This document shows, piece after piece, positions 1-11,625 of a DNA stretch of 64,000 nt. The position numbers and the translations under genes were made by a program. The stretch lies in assembly GCA_013398275.1 (NCBI GenBank), contig VZSE01015608.1, positions 186,001 through 250,000 of the forward strand, read 5' to 3'. A model generated the notes under the pieces. That model worked only from the letters and a program-made list of their open reading frames with translations. It had not been told where the DNA came from and ran no database searches. Origin of the DNA: Promerops cafer (lineage: Eukaryota; Chordata; Aves; Passeriformes; Nectariniidae). Numbering within the stretch: the stretch's first letter is position 1; every line of letters begins with the position of its first letter.

Positions 1-1929
1 TAACCATAAAGTTTTCTCCTTAACAGTAAATTATGACAATTGCCCAAGGCTTTAACATCCCTGCGTTTTGCTCTCTGCTTTGAATTAGATTGTGATGATC
101 AATATTAATAGTCTCTGCTCAGATATGGTCACTGCAAAACCAAGATGAAACTGTCTTTGCCTCTGAATTTTACTGCAAATGTGAACATTTATCAACACTT
201 ACTCAAGACATAAATGAGAAAGAGAACGGCTATATCATGAAAGAAAGAGCTTAGTTAAAATTTAACCTCCCTGCCACGCATCTTGAATATTTTCCAGAAA
301 CAAATGTAGATAGTGGTACTGCAGGAAAGACAGAAAAATCTATGAATATTTGTGATCAACATAAACCTTGCCCACTTCTAACTGTTCTGGAGAGTAATAA
401 GGTATAAAATTTTCTTTGTGTGATCACAGCTTTTTCACACTAGCTCTCAAACATACAGCAGCTTTTTGTCTCCAGCTGTCATTGTTTAGAATATAAAAAT
501 TGCCTAAGCATCTATTTAAAATAACAATATAACCCAAAGGAGCCAAAATACCCACCCCCTCCAATGCCATCAGCTGTAGTGTATCAGCATGCCTTTCCTT
601 CAGCTGGGTGGTTTTGCTGCACACACAGCATGAAGAGACAGCTGCACCATGCTTGGGCTGGCCCAGGACATGTCACCCTCTGCACACCAGGGCTTTGGCC
701 TGACACACTTCTGGCCTGACTTTGATGTCAAACTAAAGTTCACCTCTGCTGCTTGACAAGAATTATCTTGAAACCTTTTGCTTGGGCTCTTTGATGGGAC
801 ACATAAATGCATCTGCAAGGCAAGGCAGAAAAGGTGTTTGCCCAAAAGAGTTAGCAAGGCCAGGGGAAATCTTTCAATAAACCATTGGTTAAAAGCAGTA
901 GTTTAGTTGCTTGAATATCAAGTGGTCGTGGAGAGAAGTGAGTCATTTTTCAAAGAGTACACTGAGACACCAGGAGCAGGAGGAAAAGGGAAATATGAAT
1001 TTTTAAAGCAGATTTTGTATGACTCAAGTTGAACACATTCATCATTGAAATCAGTACATGGAGGTTGCTGCACTAAAAACCCTTCAGACCTCGGACATGT
1101 CACGTTCCTCATCTTCTCTTCTCAGGGATAAATCCCTAGAAGAGTAATGCACAAATGTGTGTCCACAGCTCCTCACTGTCACCAAGTAAAAAGAGAGCTT
1201 AAAACCAGGAGACAATACGTCCCATGTTCACCACAGGTTTGTCCAAACTGTGTATTCCATCATCAGTGTCCCAAGAGGGAGAAACACAGTTATGGTGGCC
1301 AGTTTGACCAACTACTCCAGAAGCAAGGAATAAAAAAGAGAAAACTATGAAACAGAGGGTTTGGCAGTATTTGCTCTGTAGCCCTAAACCTTGAAATGTC
1401 CTCTATTTTTTCTAGGTGCTCACTAAAACCGTAAGGGGTCACTTCTCAGTTCTAGAAACTGGAGCTTTAGGCAAACACAAAACATCCTGAGTCTTAGGAT
1501 GCAGTCTGATGTGACAAGCTTGATCTCCAGCTCATTTGTTGCTCTCCCCTTTGAAATCTCATGTTCCCTTCTCAGCCAACACAAGAAGAAAAGATTTTGC
1601 CATGTACTGCCACACTATAGAATGCCCAGGAACAAAGAAACCTACAGGTATTCTTGCATCCATTCTGCTCAATGTTTAATGAGTAATTAAGCAATAATGA
1701 TAGAAAAGAGATCTCAAGTTCTTAGACTGTCTTATACCCTAAAACCAGGCTCTGTTTCATGAATTTTATTCCGAAGTTAATCACTTCATCAGCTCCATTT
1801 GTAGATTTCCATTATTTCTAGTAAAACCTTGGACCCTTTAACTGAACTTCTGGAGGTGAGTTGTTCTCCCATTTTTTATTTTGACTTCTCCCTTGTTGCC
1901 TCAACAACAGCTGCTCTCCTTTGACACCC
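1..1929. other. Non-coding, no feature recognised
   Basis: AT-rich unique-looking sequence. Short open frames here have no recognisable domain, no splice-site context and no codon bias, so I treat them as chance. I see no repeat family that I can name. Confidence 0.5.
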
Positions 1930-1935
1930 CTCATC

Positions 1936-2353
1936 TGTAGAGTGCCACTGCCCTGGAGGGGTGGGGATTTATAGTAATCAGAGAGGGGTGTGGCTTGAGG
2001 TCCTGAGGAGAGAGGACACTGCCCCTCTGCCTTGTGGGATGTAGCCCAGAAACCCCTGGGAAAGTTCACTCCACCCCCAGTTACTAATAAGGTTCAGCCC
2101 CAGAGTGTTCTTCCCTCCCTGCGTTATCATTGGTTATATCCTCCCATGCTTTTCCCTATAAAACACATGACCCTTCCCTGAGTCTTTGTCTTCGTTGTCT
2201 CCCCCGGGCCCTAATAAAGAGACTCTCGGCGAACGCCATCTCGGCTTCTTTATTCCCGTGCCAGTCAAACTGTAGCTGCTCCACGGTGACACCTCCGTGG
2301 GCCGAAGCTCCGTGCTCCAGTGGCCAAGATGCCCACCAATGCAGACTGTAACA
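1936..2353 (+). mobile_element. Solo LTR of an endogenous retrovirus (ERVK-like), 418 bp
   Basis: The element starts TGTAGAGTGCC and ends CTGTAACA, so it has the TG...CA ends of a retroviral LTR. It is flanked on both sides by the 6-bp direct repeat CTCATC (1930-1935 and 2354-2359), which is a target-site duplication of the size typical of class II (ERVK/alpha-beta) retroviruses. Inside, a TATA box (TATAAAA, 2157-2163) is followed by a polyadenylation signal (AATAAA, 2213-2218) at the usual spacing, giving + orientation. No gag, pol or env sequence lies beside it, so it is a solo LTR left by recombination between the two LTRs. The intact duplication suggests a fairly young insertion. The family name is not assigned. 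Confidence 0.9.
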
Positions 2354-2359
2354 CTCATC

Positions 2360-4899
2360 TTTTCATCTTCACCCACCCAATCACCCTACACAGCCCATCT
2401 ACACTCACATGAAGTCTATTTACCTCCTGCAGCCTTGTTAGCTTACACTTTTAGTACCTACCAGCCAATCATTTCATTAGATCATGTAAAAATTCATATT
2501 GGAAAGGACTTCAGGAAAGCATTACCTCTCTCTGCTTAGAAGTTGTTGGACCTCACCTCAAGTACTATGCCTGGTCTGTTTGTCCCAATCAGTACAAAAA
2601 AAATATCCATCAATCATGACATGTTCATTGTAGGGCCATGGTGCCAGCTGCATGCTGGAGCACTTACCCTGAGAGGGGAATCTGAGGGACATGGGCTTGC
2701 CCAGCCTTCAGACAGTCCCCACTACCTAACAGGATGTCATTTGAAGCACAGAGCCAGGCTCTTCATGGTGTGGCATGACAGAAAGGCAGCAGGCATAGGC
2801 ACAGGCCAACACCCATTTCATGAACTCCCAGATGAGCCTGTGGCCAGAAGAACAATACCATTTTGTTTGGATGGCCTGCATTGCTTAGAAAATAAAAATA
2901 TCTCTTTTTAAGACTACAGATCTATACATATGAATGTCAAAATATCTAACATGCTACATCAGTCACCGAAACCCCTCCCCCCAGTCAGTAAGAGCATCAA
3001 AGACTTAATTTTCTCTATTATTAGGTATATTGTTTACAGCAAAACAGAAGATCACAGAGAGAGTTAAAAGGATATTTGCCATCTCTCATTAGCAATGTCA
3101 ACACTGTCTCTTGGGAAAAAGGCTCTTTGGGTAAAAAGCTCCATCTGGAAGGTCTGAAAGTTTGAGGTTTTATTCCCGAAAGTTTTCTTTGGTGTCTGAT
3201 TCCTATGGGATAGGAGGGGCAGAGGGCTGTATCCTTACATCAGTTTCTCTTATTTGGAGGCAGGGTATGTTTTGCAAATCTTGTTTTCCTCTGTTTTTCA
3301 AATGGGCAGTTACCAGTCATTCACTCTATGTTGTTTATAATTTTCTGTTCTTTCAGAGTAATTTTCAAAGCACTTTGATTTTCTTTTCAGCTGTGAAAGA
3401 ATAATCCAAAACCAAACATGTTATTCTTTGAAATTAACTCACTAAGGCTGGTTTCCCTATAAATTTGACTGAAGTGGATGATTAAGAAGTCTTCTCTACA
3501 AATAATGCTTCATGCAATACAGCTGTAATGAGACTGCAGTCTGATTATTTAAATGGATGAACATTTTTATTTACTGCAAAATCACTTCTGGCTTGCCCTA
3601 TATTTAATACTTAATGAGACTTTGAAATCACAGTAGTGGTTTCACACATTGTTAGGGAGGTCAACTCCAAAAGCTGGTTACTTCAGTCCTCAGAGTTGAC
3701 TCTGGCCTTCATGTTCCCCTAGGGCACCAATTAAATTTAAAGGATGCTTTACCAAGAACCTGAACTTGGGAGTTAGTTTCCATATACTGCCTATTTTCAT
3801 GCCCTGCACAGAGCAGATGCAAGGTTATTTGGCCCTAGCGAATTTCTGATGTCCTTTAAAGAGCTTCTAAATCTCTCTAGCAGAACTTTGAAGATATGTA
3901 ATATATGCTTCAACAAACTGATACTGTTTTAAGTTATACTGCCACTCTTTTTGAGATGTTTCTCTGAGGTCTGGTAAGATAGTTTTTCAATTGTATATAA
4001 TCATGAATTGTTACAAAGGACCTCTAGGATGAGCACCTGTGTGATCTAGGATCTGAAGGCAGGTTACTCATTCAAGTACAGCCAGATGTCTCTACAAAGG
4101 TGAATTATTAGGAGACATTAGTTTGTACCTGCACTATGCCTGAGCCACCCTGTCCTCCTTCTTGGCACTGCTGGGCTTGCTGTGGCAATAGACTGTGAAA
4201 TGAGGTGTAGCCTCAGATACACATGCTACTGTACAAGGTGGATGTGCCCAGAAACACTTTCATTGTTTGACTCCAGACTCAGGTGCCTTCAAGGTTGGCA
4301 GGCAATTGTGGTTTGAATGCTTTGCATTAGAGAACAGTCAAAGAGAAAGAAAATTGCCTGGCAGCACAAGAGGATTGAGAGTGATATTTTTGTATTTTCA
4401 AGTAATGACAGCAGTGAACCATAATGATACCCATGAGGGAGCTGTGTGATGATCCTTATTGATTCCAATAGGTGGTTCTTACAGTCTGCTGTTCTTTTTT
4501 AGAGAGGGATGAGACCAAACTGGAGTGGAGAAGGAAAATCCTTCCTAGCAGATAATTTTAAGCCTTGCTGATTGATCAGAGGAGGAGTATGAAGCCTTTA
4601 GACAGGCAGCTTTTCCTTGACTGTCATGTTACAGAACTAGAGGCCATTCAAAAAAATCCCACTCAGAAAAGAACTTCCTCACATTTCCATGGTTTTTTAC
4701 TTTGTTTTGTACAGATGTCTACGTCTCCTGCCAAATTCTCCAGCTTAGTGCACGTGAGACAGAAAATATGATCTGGATCTGAGAGCGCTGTATTCTACAG
4801 TACTTAGCTGAAAGGTAACTGGAGTATTTTAGAGGCCAAAACGTCCTACATGACACAGATCTGCTGTGAAGGAAAATAGAACTTGATAGACTTCTAAGT
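2360..4899. other. Non-coding, no feature recognised
   Basis: I see no exon with splice sites, no RNA gene and no repeat family that I can name. The open frame at 2543-2911 (122 codons) has no recognisable motif and is probably chance. Confidence 0.45.
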
Positions 4900-5115
4900 G
4901 AAACTGATTTTTACAGTAAGTGGAACAGTGTGTACAGAACAGCCTACCTAGAGAGGCTGTGAGTGCCCCATCACAAGTGTTCAAGGCCAGGTTGGATTGT
5001 GCTCGAAGCAACCCGATCTAGGAAAAGATATCACTGCCCACAGCAGGGCAGGTTGGACTGGACAGTCTTCAAAGGTCCCTTGCAAACCAAACCATTCCAT
5101 GAGTCTGTGATTTAT
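4900..5115 (+). mobile_element. CR1 LINE, 3'-end fragment
   Basis: The stretch has the typical bird CR1 3' region in order: a 'tggaacag...cctacctagagaggctgtg' type block (around 4921-4960), 'ttcaaggccaggttggat' (around 4980), 'caggttggactggac' (around 5050) and 'aaggtcccttgcaa' (around 5070), ending in a degraded 'attccatgagtctgtgat' tail. CR1 copies are usually 5'-truncated and lack target-site duplications, as here. Many substitutions from the consensus I remember suggest an old copy. No reverse-transcriptase reading frame remains. Confidence 0.85.
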
Positions 5116-7559
5116 GAAAAAGTATTTCAACCTCCCAGGTAACATGCCAGAGAGCTCTCAATAAAAATAATCCTGTTCATTTCCTGAGTATTAACTGGTC
5201 CAGAGTATAAATGCACTGAATGTACCTGTCTGTGTATGGAGGCAAGGGGAAATGGAAAGGGGAGAAAAACTTACAGGTGAGCTGGTAAGCATCTTTTTTT
5301 GCTTTTTTATTCTGTTGGGAGTCCGATCTGGCTTTCCTGAACACAAACTAGAGAGAGTCACATAAAAGCAAGAGATAACAAATGCTGCCTCTGTTTCTGG
5401 TGCAACTCTCTGCTGAGGAATGACAGATGCATGCATAGCCTTATCAGACACAAATGTATGCAATCATCAGGTTGTTTGAAGTTCTTCTTTCACTTGCCTT
5501 TTTGGCCAAAGAGTTAGAATAACATTGGAAAGGATTCAGGCTTAGTCAGCTGAACCAGACTTCCATTAAAGACATAAACAACCAGATAAGAAAAGAGAAA
5601 AAAGAAGACAAGGAAGTTGAAAAAAGGGATATTCAGGAACGACACAGTGGATGTGATCTAGCCAGATTCTGGCTGCCTGAGTGGGTGACACCTCTGGGCT
5701 TCTGAGGGCGTAGGGTTGTCACTGTGGGTTCCACAGCCCTGAAGGTGGGAATGTGGCAATCACCACAGTAAAGCTTGCTCCTTTCAGTCCATCTGCTTTC
5801 CTGTCATTGATATTTACAGCCCCACAAATGTGTATAGGCCCAGTCACCCATGCTTTCATTATTAGACCCAGCATGCAGCACATAAAATTTTGCTCATTAA
5901 TTCCCAATTGCATATTTGTATTATTTATCAAACACTGCCTTTGGGGGATAGTAATGAGAATCTTAGGGTTTGCTAATCTCATCTTTTTATCTTTAACCCT
6001 TTCTTTACTTGTATGAACATTTTTGGATAATGACTTGACTCTGATTTTTTGTTCTATTTTGGAGTCTTGAAAGAAAAAACTCTCATCACTGTGCCCTCAT
6101 CTTCTATAAATCTTTCTTGCAGTTAGCAAAAAGAACCAGAATACAGCTTGCTAAAGAAGTATTGCTATATTTCTCTATTCTAAACCATCAGTGCCATTTG
6201 CACGCATTCCTGTACCAAGAGCAGTTACTTACCTCCTTCTGTGAACTTCTCTCTCCTACCTTCCTTCTGAAATCAGTAAATATCATTTTTCATCATTCAG
6301 CCTTAAAAATATTTAAAAGACAGGAATGTAGGAAACTCTTGTCAGCATGGTTTTAGGGAAATAGCTCTATTTCTAGGGAAATACCTGAATTACTTCTAAA
6401 GTTATGTTACAACTTTGATTGTGTCGTAGCTCCACAAATATCTTTGATTTCTATAGATCTGTTAAATTAATACAACATTACACTAATCTAAAAATTAGTG
6501 CTATATAAATAAATGAAATAAGGCAGAAAGCAAATTCTGAGAAATACCATTGCCAATAGAGGAGCATCAGTAAAAAAGTTTCACTACTCAGATTTTGTTT
6601 CCAAAAGTGATGAAGAAGGAAACTGCAATTCCAGGAACAAAGACTGAAAATGCAGCAAACAGCAATGAAGGACAGAGCAGACAAAATCCTCTGACTGCCT
6701 GGTAACCTGAGTAACCCATTCAAAAAGTTGGTATAGCCAAAGGATATTCTTCCTTTTTAGAAAGATGAAGGGAAGTCTAGACTTACTGAATAAGGGAAAG
6801 GATACAAGAAAAGACTGATGGTATGATAGACCATAACTGTAACAACAAAACCCAGCTAGGGGAAGTTTGAACAGGATTAATAAACTGATTAAGTGCTACA
6901 GGTACTGGTGAATGAAGACTGAAATACTTTGTGGGGTTTGGAGACTATTTTAAAAAAGGATATTGACAAACAGAAAAAGATAAAGTAACTAAATTATTTG
7001 AGAGATGGGGTGGAGAAGATAAGAAGCCTGGTCTCTTTTAGCTGACCAAAATGATGACCAAAGAGTAGCTAGGTAAGCATTTCAAAGGAAGAAACTACTG
7101 AGTTTTTAATTCTAGCAGTCAAAAACCTATCAAGAATCAGTGGTGAAAGATAGAAAAAGAAGGAAGAGAAACAGAAGGGGGAAGAGGAGGAAAAACAGGA
7201 GGTATGAAGGGAGGAACAAGGGACGGGAGGCAGTAAGGTAGGCAAACCAGGGAACCACATTTTAAAAAGCAGATGGTTAGACATTGAAACAAATTACCAA
7301 ATGAAAAGGTTTACTCTTCATCATTTGGGTTTCCAGATAAGGTCTACATGCTTTCTCAAACATAGCTTTCAGTGGAAAACAAAATATATGTTCATAAAGA
7401 AACAATTAACATTGCAATGTAGGGTATCCTTAACCACCTGTGACATATGGGAAGCTACCTCAAATGGTCTAAGGACCTCTCCTGTCCTGTAAGGTATACT
7501 ACCAACAAACTGTTGTTGGAAGTATTGAGATCAATGGTTAAGCAAAATTTGCTCAATTT

Positions 7560-7586
7560 GCTTAATACAATTTGCTTGTATTAAGC
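7560..7586. repeat. Perfect 11-bp inverted repeat
   Basis: GCTTAATACAA (7560-7570) and TTGTATTAAGC (7576-7586) are exact reverse complements separated by TTTGC. The octamer AATTTGCT also recurs just upstream. The arms are AT-rich, and I know of no function for it. Confidence 0.8.
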
Positions 7587-10500
7587 ATTATTTTCTCCTA
7601 AATTTTGCCATACATAAGCTGTACCAAAAAAACCGCAACCGTAGGAACTGAGTACATGCTTCATGGTTCCTTTTTTTTACAGTCACTTCATGCATGGCAA
7701 AAATTATCTGGTGTTTTCTTTGAGATGAAATGCCGACGAACCTTGTTGCCTTTCTGGTCTAGGGCAAAAGTTCAAAATATGGCACAGGAAAACTGTCTTC
7801 TGCTGGCCACAAAACATTTACGTTTTATGTTATCTGCAATAACTAATTTAAGAAAGGGAAGGAAATGCCAGACAGGCAAAGGACGATTAGGGAACAAAAC
7901 GTGTGAGAAATAGCTGAGGTGACACCAAATGTCTTTATCATGACCCATGAGTTTACTCACTCTGTTATTCCTGTTTTTCCCAACAACTGTCTTGCTGAGG
8001 GTGGGGGCCAAGCAGCTGGTTGGGAGTTTTGACCATTATGGTATCAAGCGTTGGAAGGGAGCCTGAGGAGCAACTCTGTATCACAGCAACATCAAGTCAT
8101 ATCCTTTTCGTCCTTGTTCTTTCCTGAGAGGCACAGCAGAACTTGCAGTGTACAGTCTCTTTTGCAGCATGCAGATGAGAGGATATTGCCAGGTCAAGAC
8201 ACAAACTAAATTGCCAGCCAGGGCTAAGAAATACTCCTCCACATAATTCTATGCTGTAATTCAGGCCTTCGCATACCACTCCCAAGAGGCAAACTGTGTG
8301 AGCTGACCCATTTTGGCAGATAAGAGAGTTTAGTGGCACGGACATGACCTATTCCATACCAGTTAACCTCAGTGTCAGAGGCCAAGCCTGCACACACTGA
8401 CTTTGCAGTCAGTGATGCACCCACACTGTCCTCGGGCTTTAGTCCAGGTGAACAAAAATGTCCTTGCATTTTCAGAGTTAATAAAGTTAGCCACATCCTT
8501 GCCTGGCATTAACCAACATCTTTAGCAGCTATTCCTTGGAATTGACCCTGTCTCTTAAATTTTAATGTTCTTGAGTAAAAAGTATTTTCCATTTTTCTAA
8601 GCACTGCATGTTGTTCTTGTCAATTTCAATGGGTTATTTAATTATCAACTTGAAATCTTTCTATTTTCAGAGTAAACATTTGATTTATTATAATTATGCC
8701 AAGTAAAAACTAATGCATGTATTTGTTGTATATAATTTTAAATGTTGCAATGCCTTGAGACCTTGAGAAAGACCATATGTGTTTGCTTTAAAAGGCACTT
8801 TTGGTGTGGGTAAAATTTAAACAAACAGTGCATGCAAATAAGTAGTTGTAAGTAATCAAAAGAGAGTTCTCTACTCATAAGAACTAATATTTATTATTGT
8901 TGCTATCACCATTCCTGGAGCCAAAAGTTACAAAACTAGATTTCCTAATTTGACTTATTCATGAATAAATAAAAAGAACCCAAGTCTCTTCTTTTTTTTC
9001 TTCAAATGAATAAAGTCAAGTTTGTTCCCATCTTCCATACTTCTTCCAGCTGAGCAGCTTATTGTACTACCAATGGAATGCCACAGATTGTGAAGGAGAC
9101 CAGGAGACATTTGAAAATAGATTTGTTCGGCCATACACTGCAAGCCTGTTATTGACAGAGTGAAAAATAGAGTCTGCAAGGAGTTAGCACTAAATGTAAT
9201 TCAGACTCAGGAACAGAATTCTTGCCTAGATTTTACTTTCTTATTTTACTTAGGTAAAATTGTGTCCGCTTCACTACAATTGCCATAAGTACACACAGAG
9301 GGCCTGTTTTAAAGGTTCCAAGGCAATGAAAGATACCATTCAAAATCTTAAATTACAGTTCATTCCACATCATGCTTGTGACACCTTCACAAATGTGAAA
9401 AATCTTGTTAAGGGAACAGAGAGATTGCAGTAAGAAGAGCTCAAACTGTTGGGCAATTAAGGTCATCAAGTCTCAGTGGACATGCCTTATTTTTTCAACT
9501 GGAAATGTTACATTACAAGAAACGGAGTGGTTTAGCTCTTCTCTGATTTCTAGAGAGTTCAGCATTCTGTACAGCCAGTGTGTAAATTATTTTGATGCAA
9601 TCTGGGTATCTAAGGACCCTTTCTGTATGTATCCAAGAAATTTCTTTAAAGTGCTACAGCATTTATGGGAAATATCAGAATCCAAGCTATTCATAACAGC
9701 AGTAATTTGACTCCTGGAATGTAGTCCTAATTCATATCACCTAACTTCAGCTATCTAAAGTTTCTCTACAGCATTTACTTCCCTATGTCCCTCTACAACT
9801 GGGAGGGAGGACTGGGCATGTCCAGATGGGTGACAGCAGTATGATAAGGTATTAGGTTAGACTCAACATCACTTTTTGCACAGCTCAAGTTAGGTAAAAA
9901 GATTTGCAGCTTTTGCATATAGCCATTTTCCACTATGGACATTCACATTCCACATATTTTACATTTCCATTTTTTGCACAGACCCTTCTGCTTCCAGAAT
10001 ACAGTCTTCTCTGAACATGCACCAAGGTATTCAATATATCTTCCTAATCAGTGCAGAAAGCACATCTCTTGCAGAGGTCTTCTTGGCTGCACACTATCCA
10101 AAATCACACTGAGTTGGATTGTTCATATCCTCATTACTACAGCTGTAGGCATTTTTGAGAGAAGAAGTCCATAAGTTATGTTTAGGCATTCAGCAACCTG
10201 CTAATGGAAAGCAGACTTTTTGTCTCCAACCTAAGCAGCCATCACAGTTTATTACCAGCTGATGGCAGGATGCTGTTACCCACCACCATTTTCCAGGTGT
10301 TCAGTCAAACACAGAACTACAACAAACACCTGTGAAAGAAAGCTGAATGCAGACAGTTTGGAATGTTTTGTCCTCCCACAAAACTATATCTGACTGTGAG
10401 TATCTGCACTGCTTCCTGTAGAAGGTTGCTCTGCTTCTGTGGATTAGACAAGGGACTTAAATTACCTGTTTGGCTCTTTTTAGGAGAATCAAATTTGTCC

Positions 10501-11201
10501 ACAATTCCCAGACAAGTACTGGCCTAGCAGAGATCTGCTGAAACAACCTGCTAAGACCTGGAGAAGTCTTGTTTTATTATTAAAAAAATTAGATTTCTTT
10601 AGAATGGAAATGAATTGAAACCACAGCCAGCCTTCAAAGAGAAAGCAGGCAATTACATTGCTACAAGGAAAAAGTTGGATTACTGGTGTAAAGGAACACT
10701 CATACATGTAACTACCCCAAAGGTAATGTTATTATCAGGCTATATGTGATACAGATGCTTTTGCTTCCCAGGCTGACTGCATTCTCCTTTCATATAAATA
10801 CTCTTCTTGTATTCCCACTTTTACTGACTATTTACATCAGGATTTTTAGTCACTTCAGAAATTAATCACCTACAAGTCTTAATACAAGTCCCAGGGTGAG
10901 GAGATGGAGAAAGAGACTTTCTAGAGCACAACTGCCCTGATCTTGTGATCAAGAACATTCTTCCTTCCACACAGCTAAATTTTATTTAAAACTGGCAGTT
11001 AAACTGATATTGTAAGGTCTTTCCTAACCTTAAGTACATTTGCTCCCAGTGCACAAATTGAAAGTTTCACAGTAACAATGTTCCTGCCATGTCTCTGATG
11101 TGGCATTTCCAGTCTTGGATGCACTACTGTCAGGTAAACAACTGCCACCTGCTTTCTTCTGTAATGTGTTCACAGAAGCTTATAATTCCTCTACTACTTA
11201 C

Positions 11202-11211
11202 CACACACACA

Positions 11212-11254
<43 letters not shown>
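11202..11254. repeat. (CA)n microsatellite
   Basis: Dinucleotide CA repeat with a single interruption (ACATAC) after the first block, ending in a short ATATAT run. The Thr-His and Val-Cys open frames across it are artefacts of the repeat. Confidence 0.97.
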
Positions 11255-11255
<1 letters not shown>

Positions 11256-11473
11256 GGGATTACAGCTATGGGAAAATACCCCTGGTAAAACAAAATAACC
11301 TAGACCAAGAAATACTAGGGACAAAAAGGTTTAGAATATCACTTTTTCTCCATCTGAAAAGCTTTTGTCTATGCATTGCAATACCCTTGTTTTCTCCAAA
11401 CTGCTGTATTTTATTTTCAGAATGACAAAATTTACAACAAAATACAGGAAAAGAGCTATTATATCTGCCCAGG

Positions 11474-11488
11474 AAAAAAAAAAAAAAA
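11474..11488 (+). repeat. Poly-A run
   Basis: About fifteen consecutive A. There is no retroelement body that I recognise directly 5' of it. Confidence 0.9.
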
Positions 11489-11612
11489 GAATACAGAATA
11501 AGATACCCTCAGTGTAGATTTTAAATTTCTTTAAATTAAGTTTTTAAATGTTGTCTGTAGTTTGACTTTCTAGATCAATAAAAACCATTCTCTTCTCTAT
11601 TCTATTTTCTTC

Positions 11613-11625
11613 GGGGGGGGGGGGG
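11613..11625 (+). repeat. Run of 13 G
   Basis: An uninterrupted G homopolymer in an AT-rich setting. Length errors are common in such runs, so the exact count is uncertain. Confidence 0.9.
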
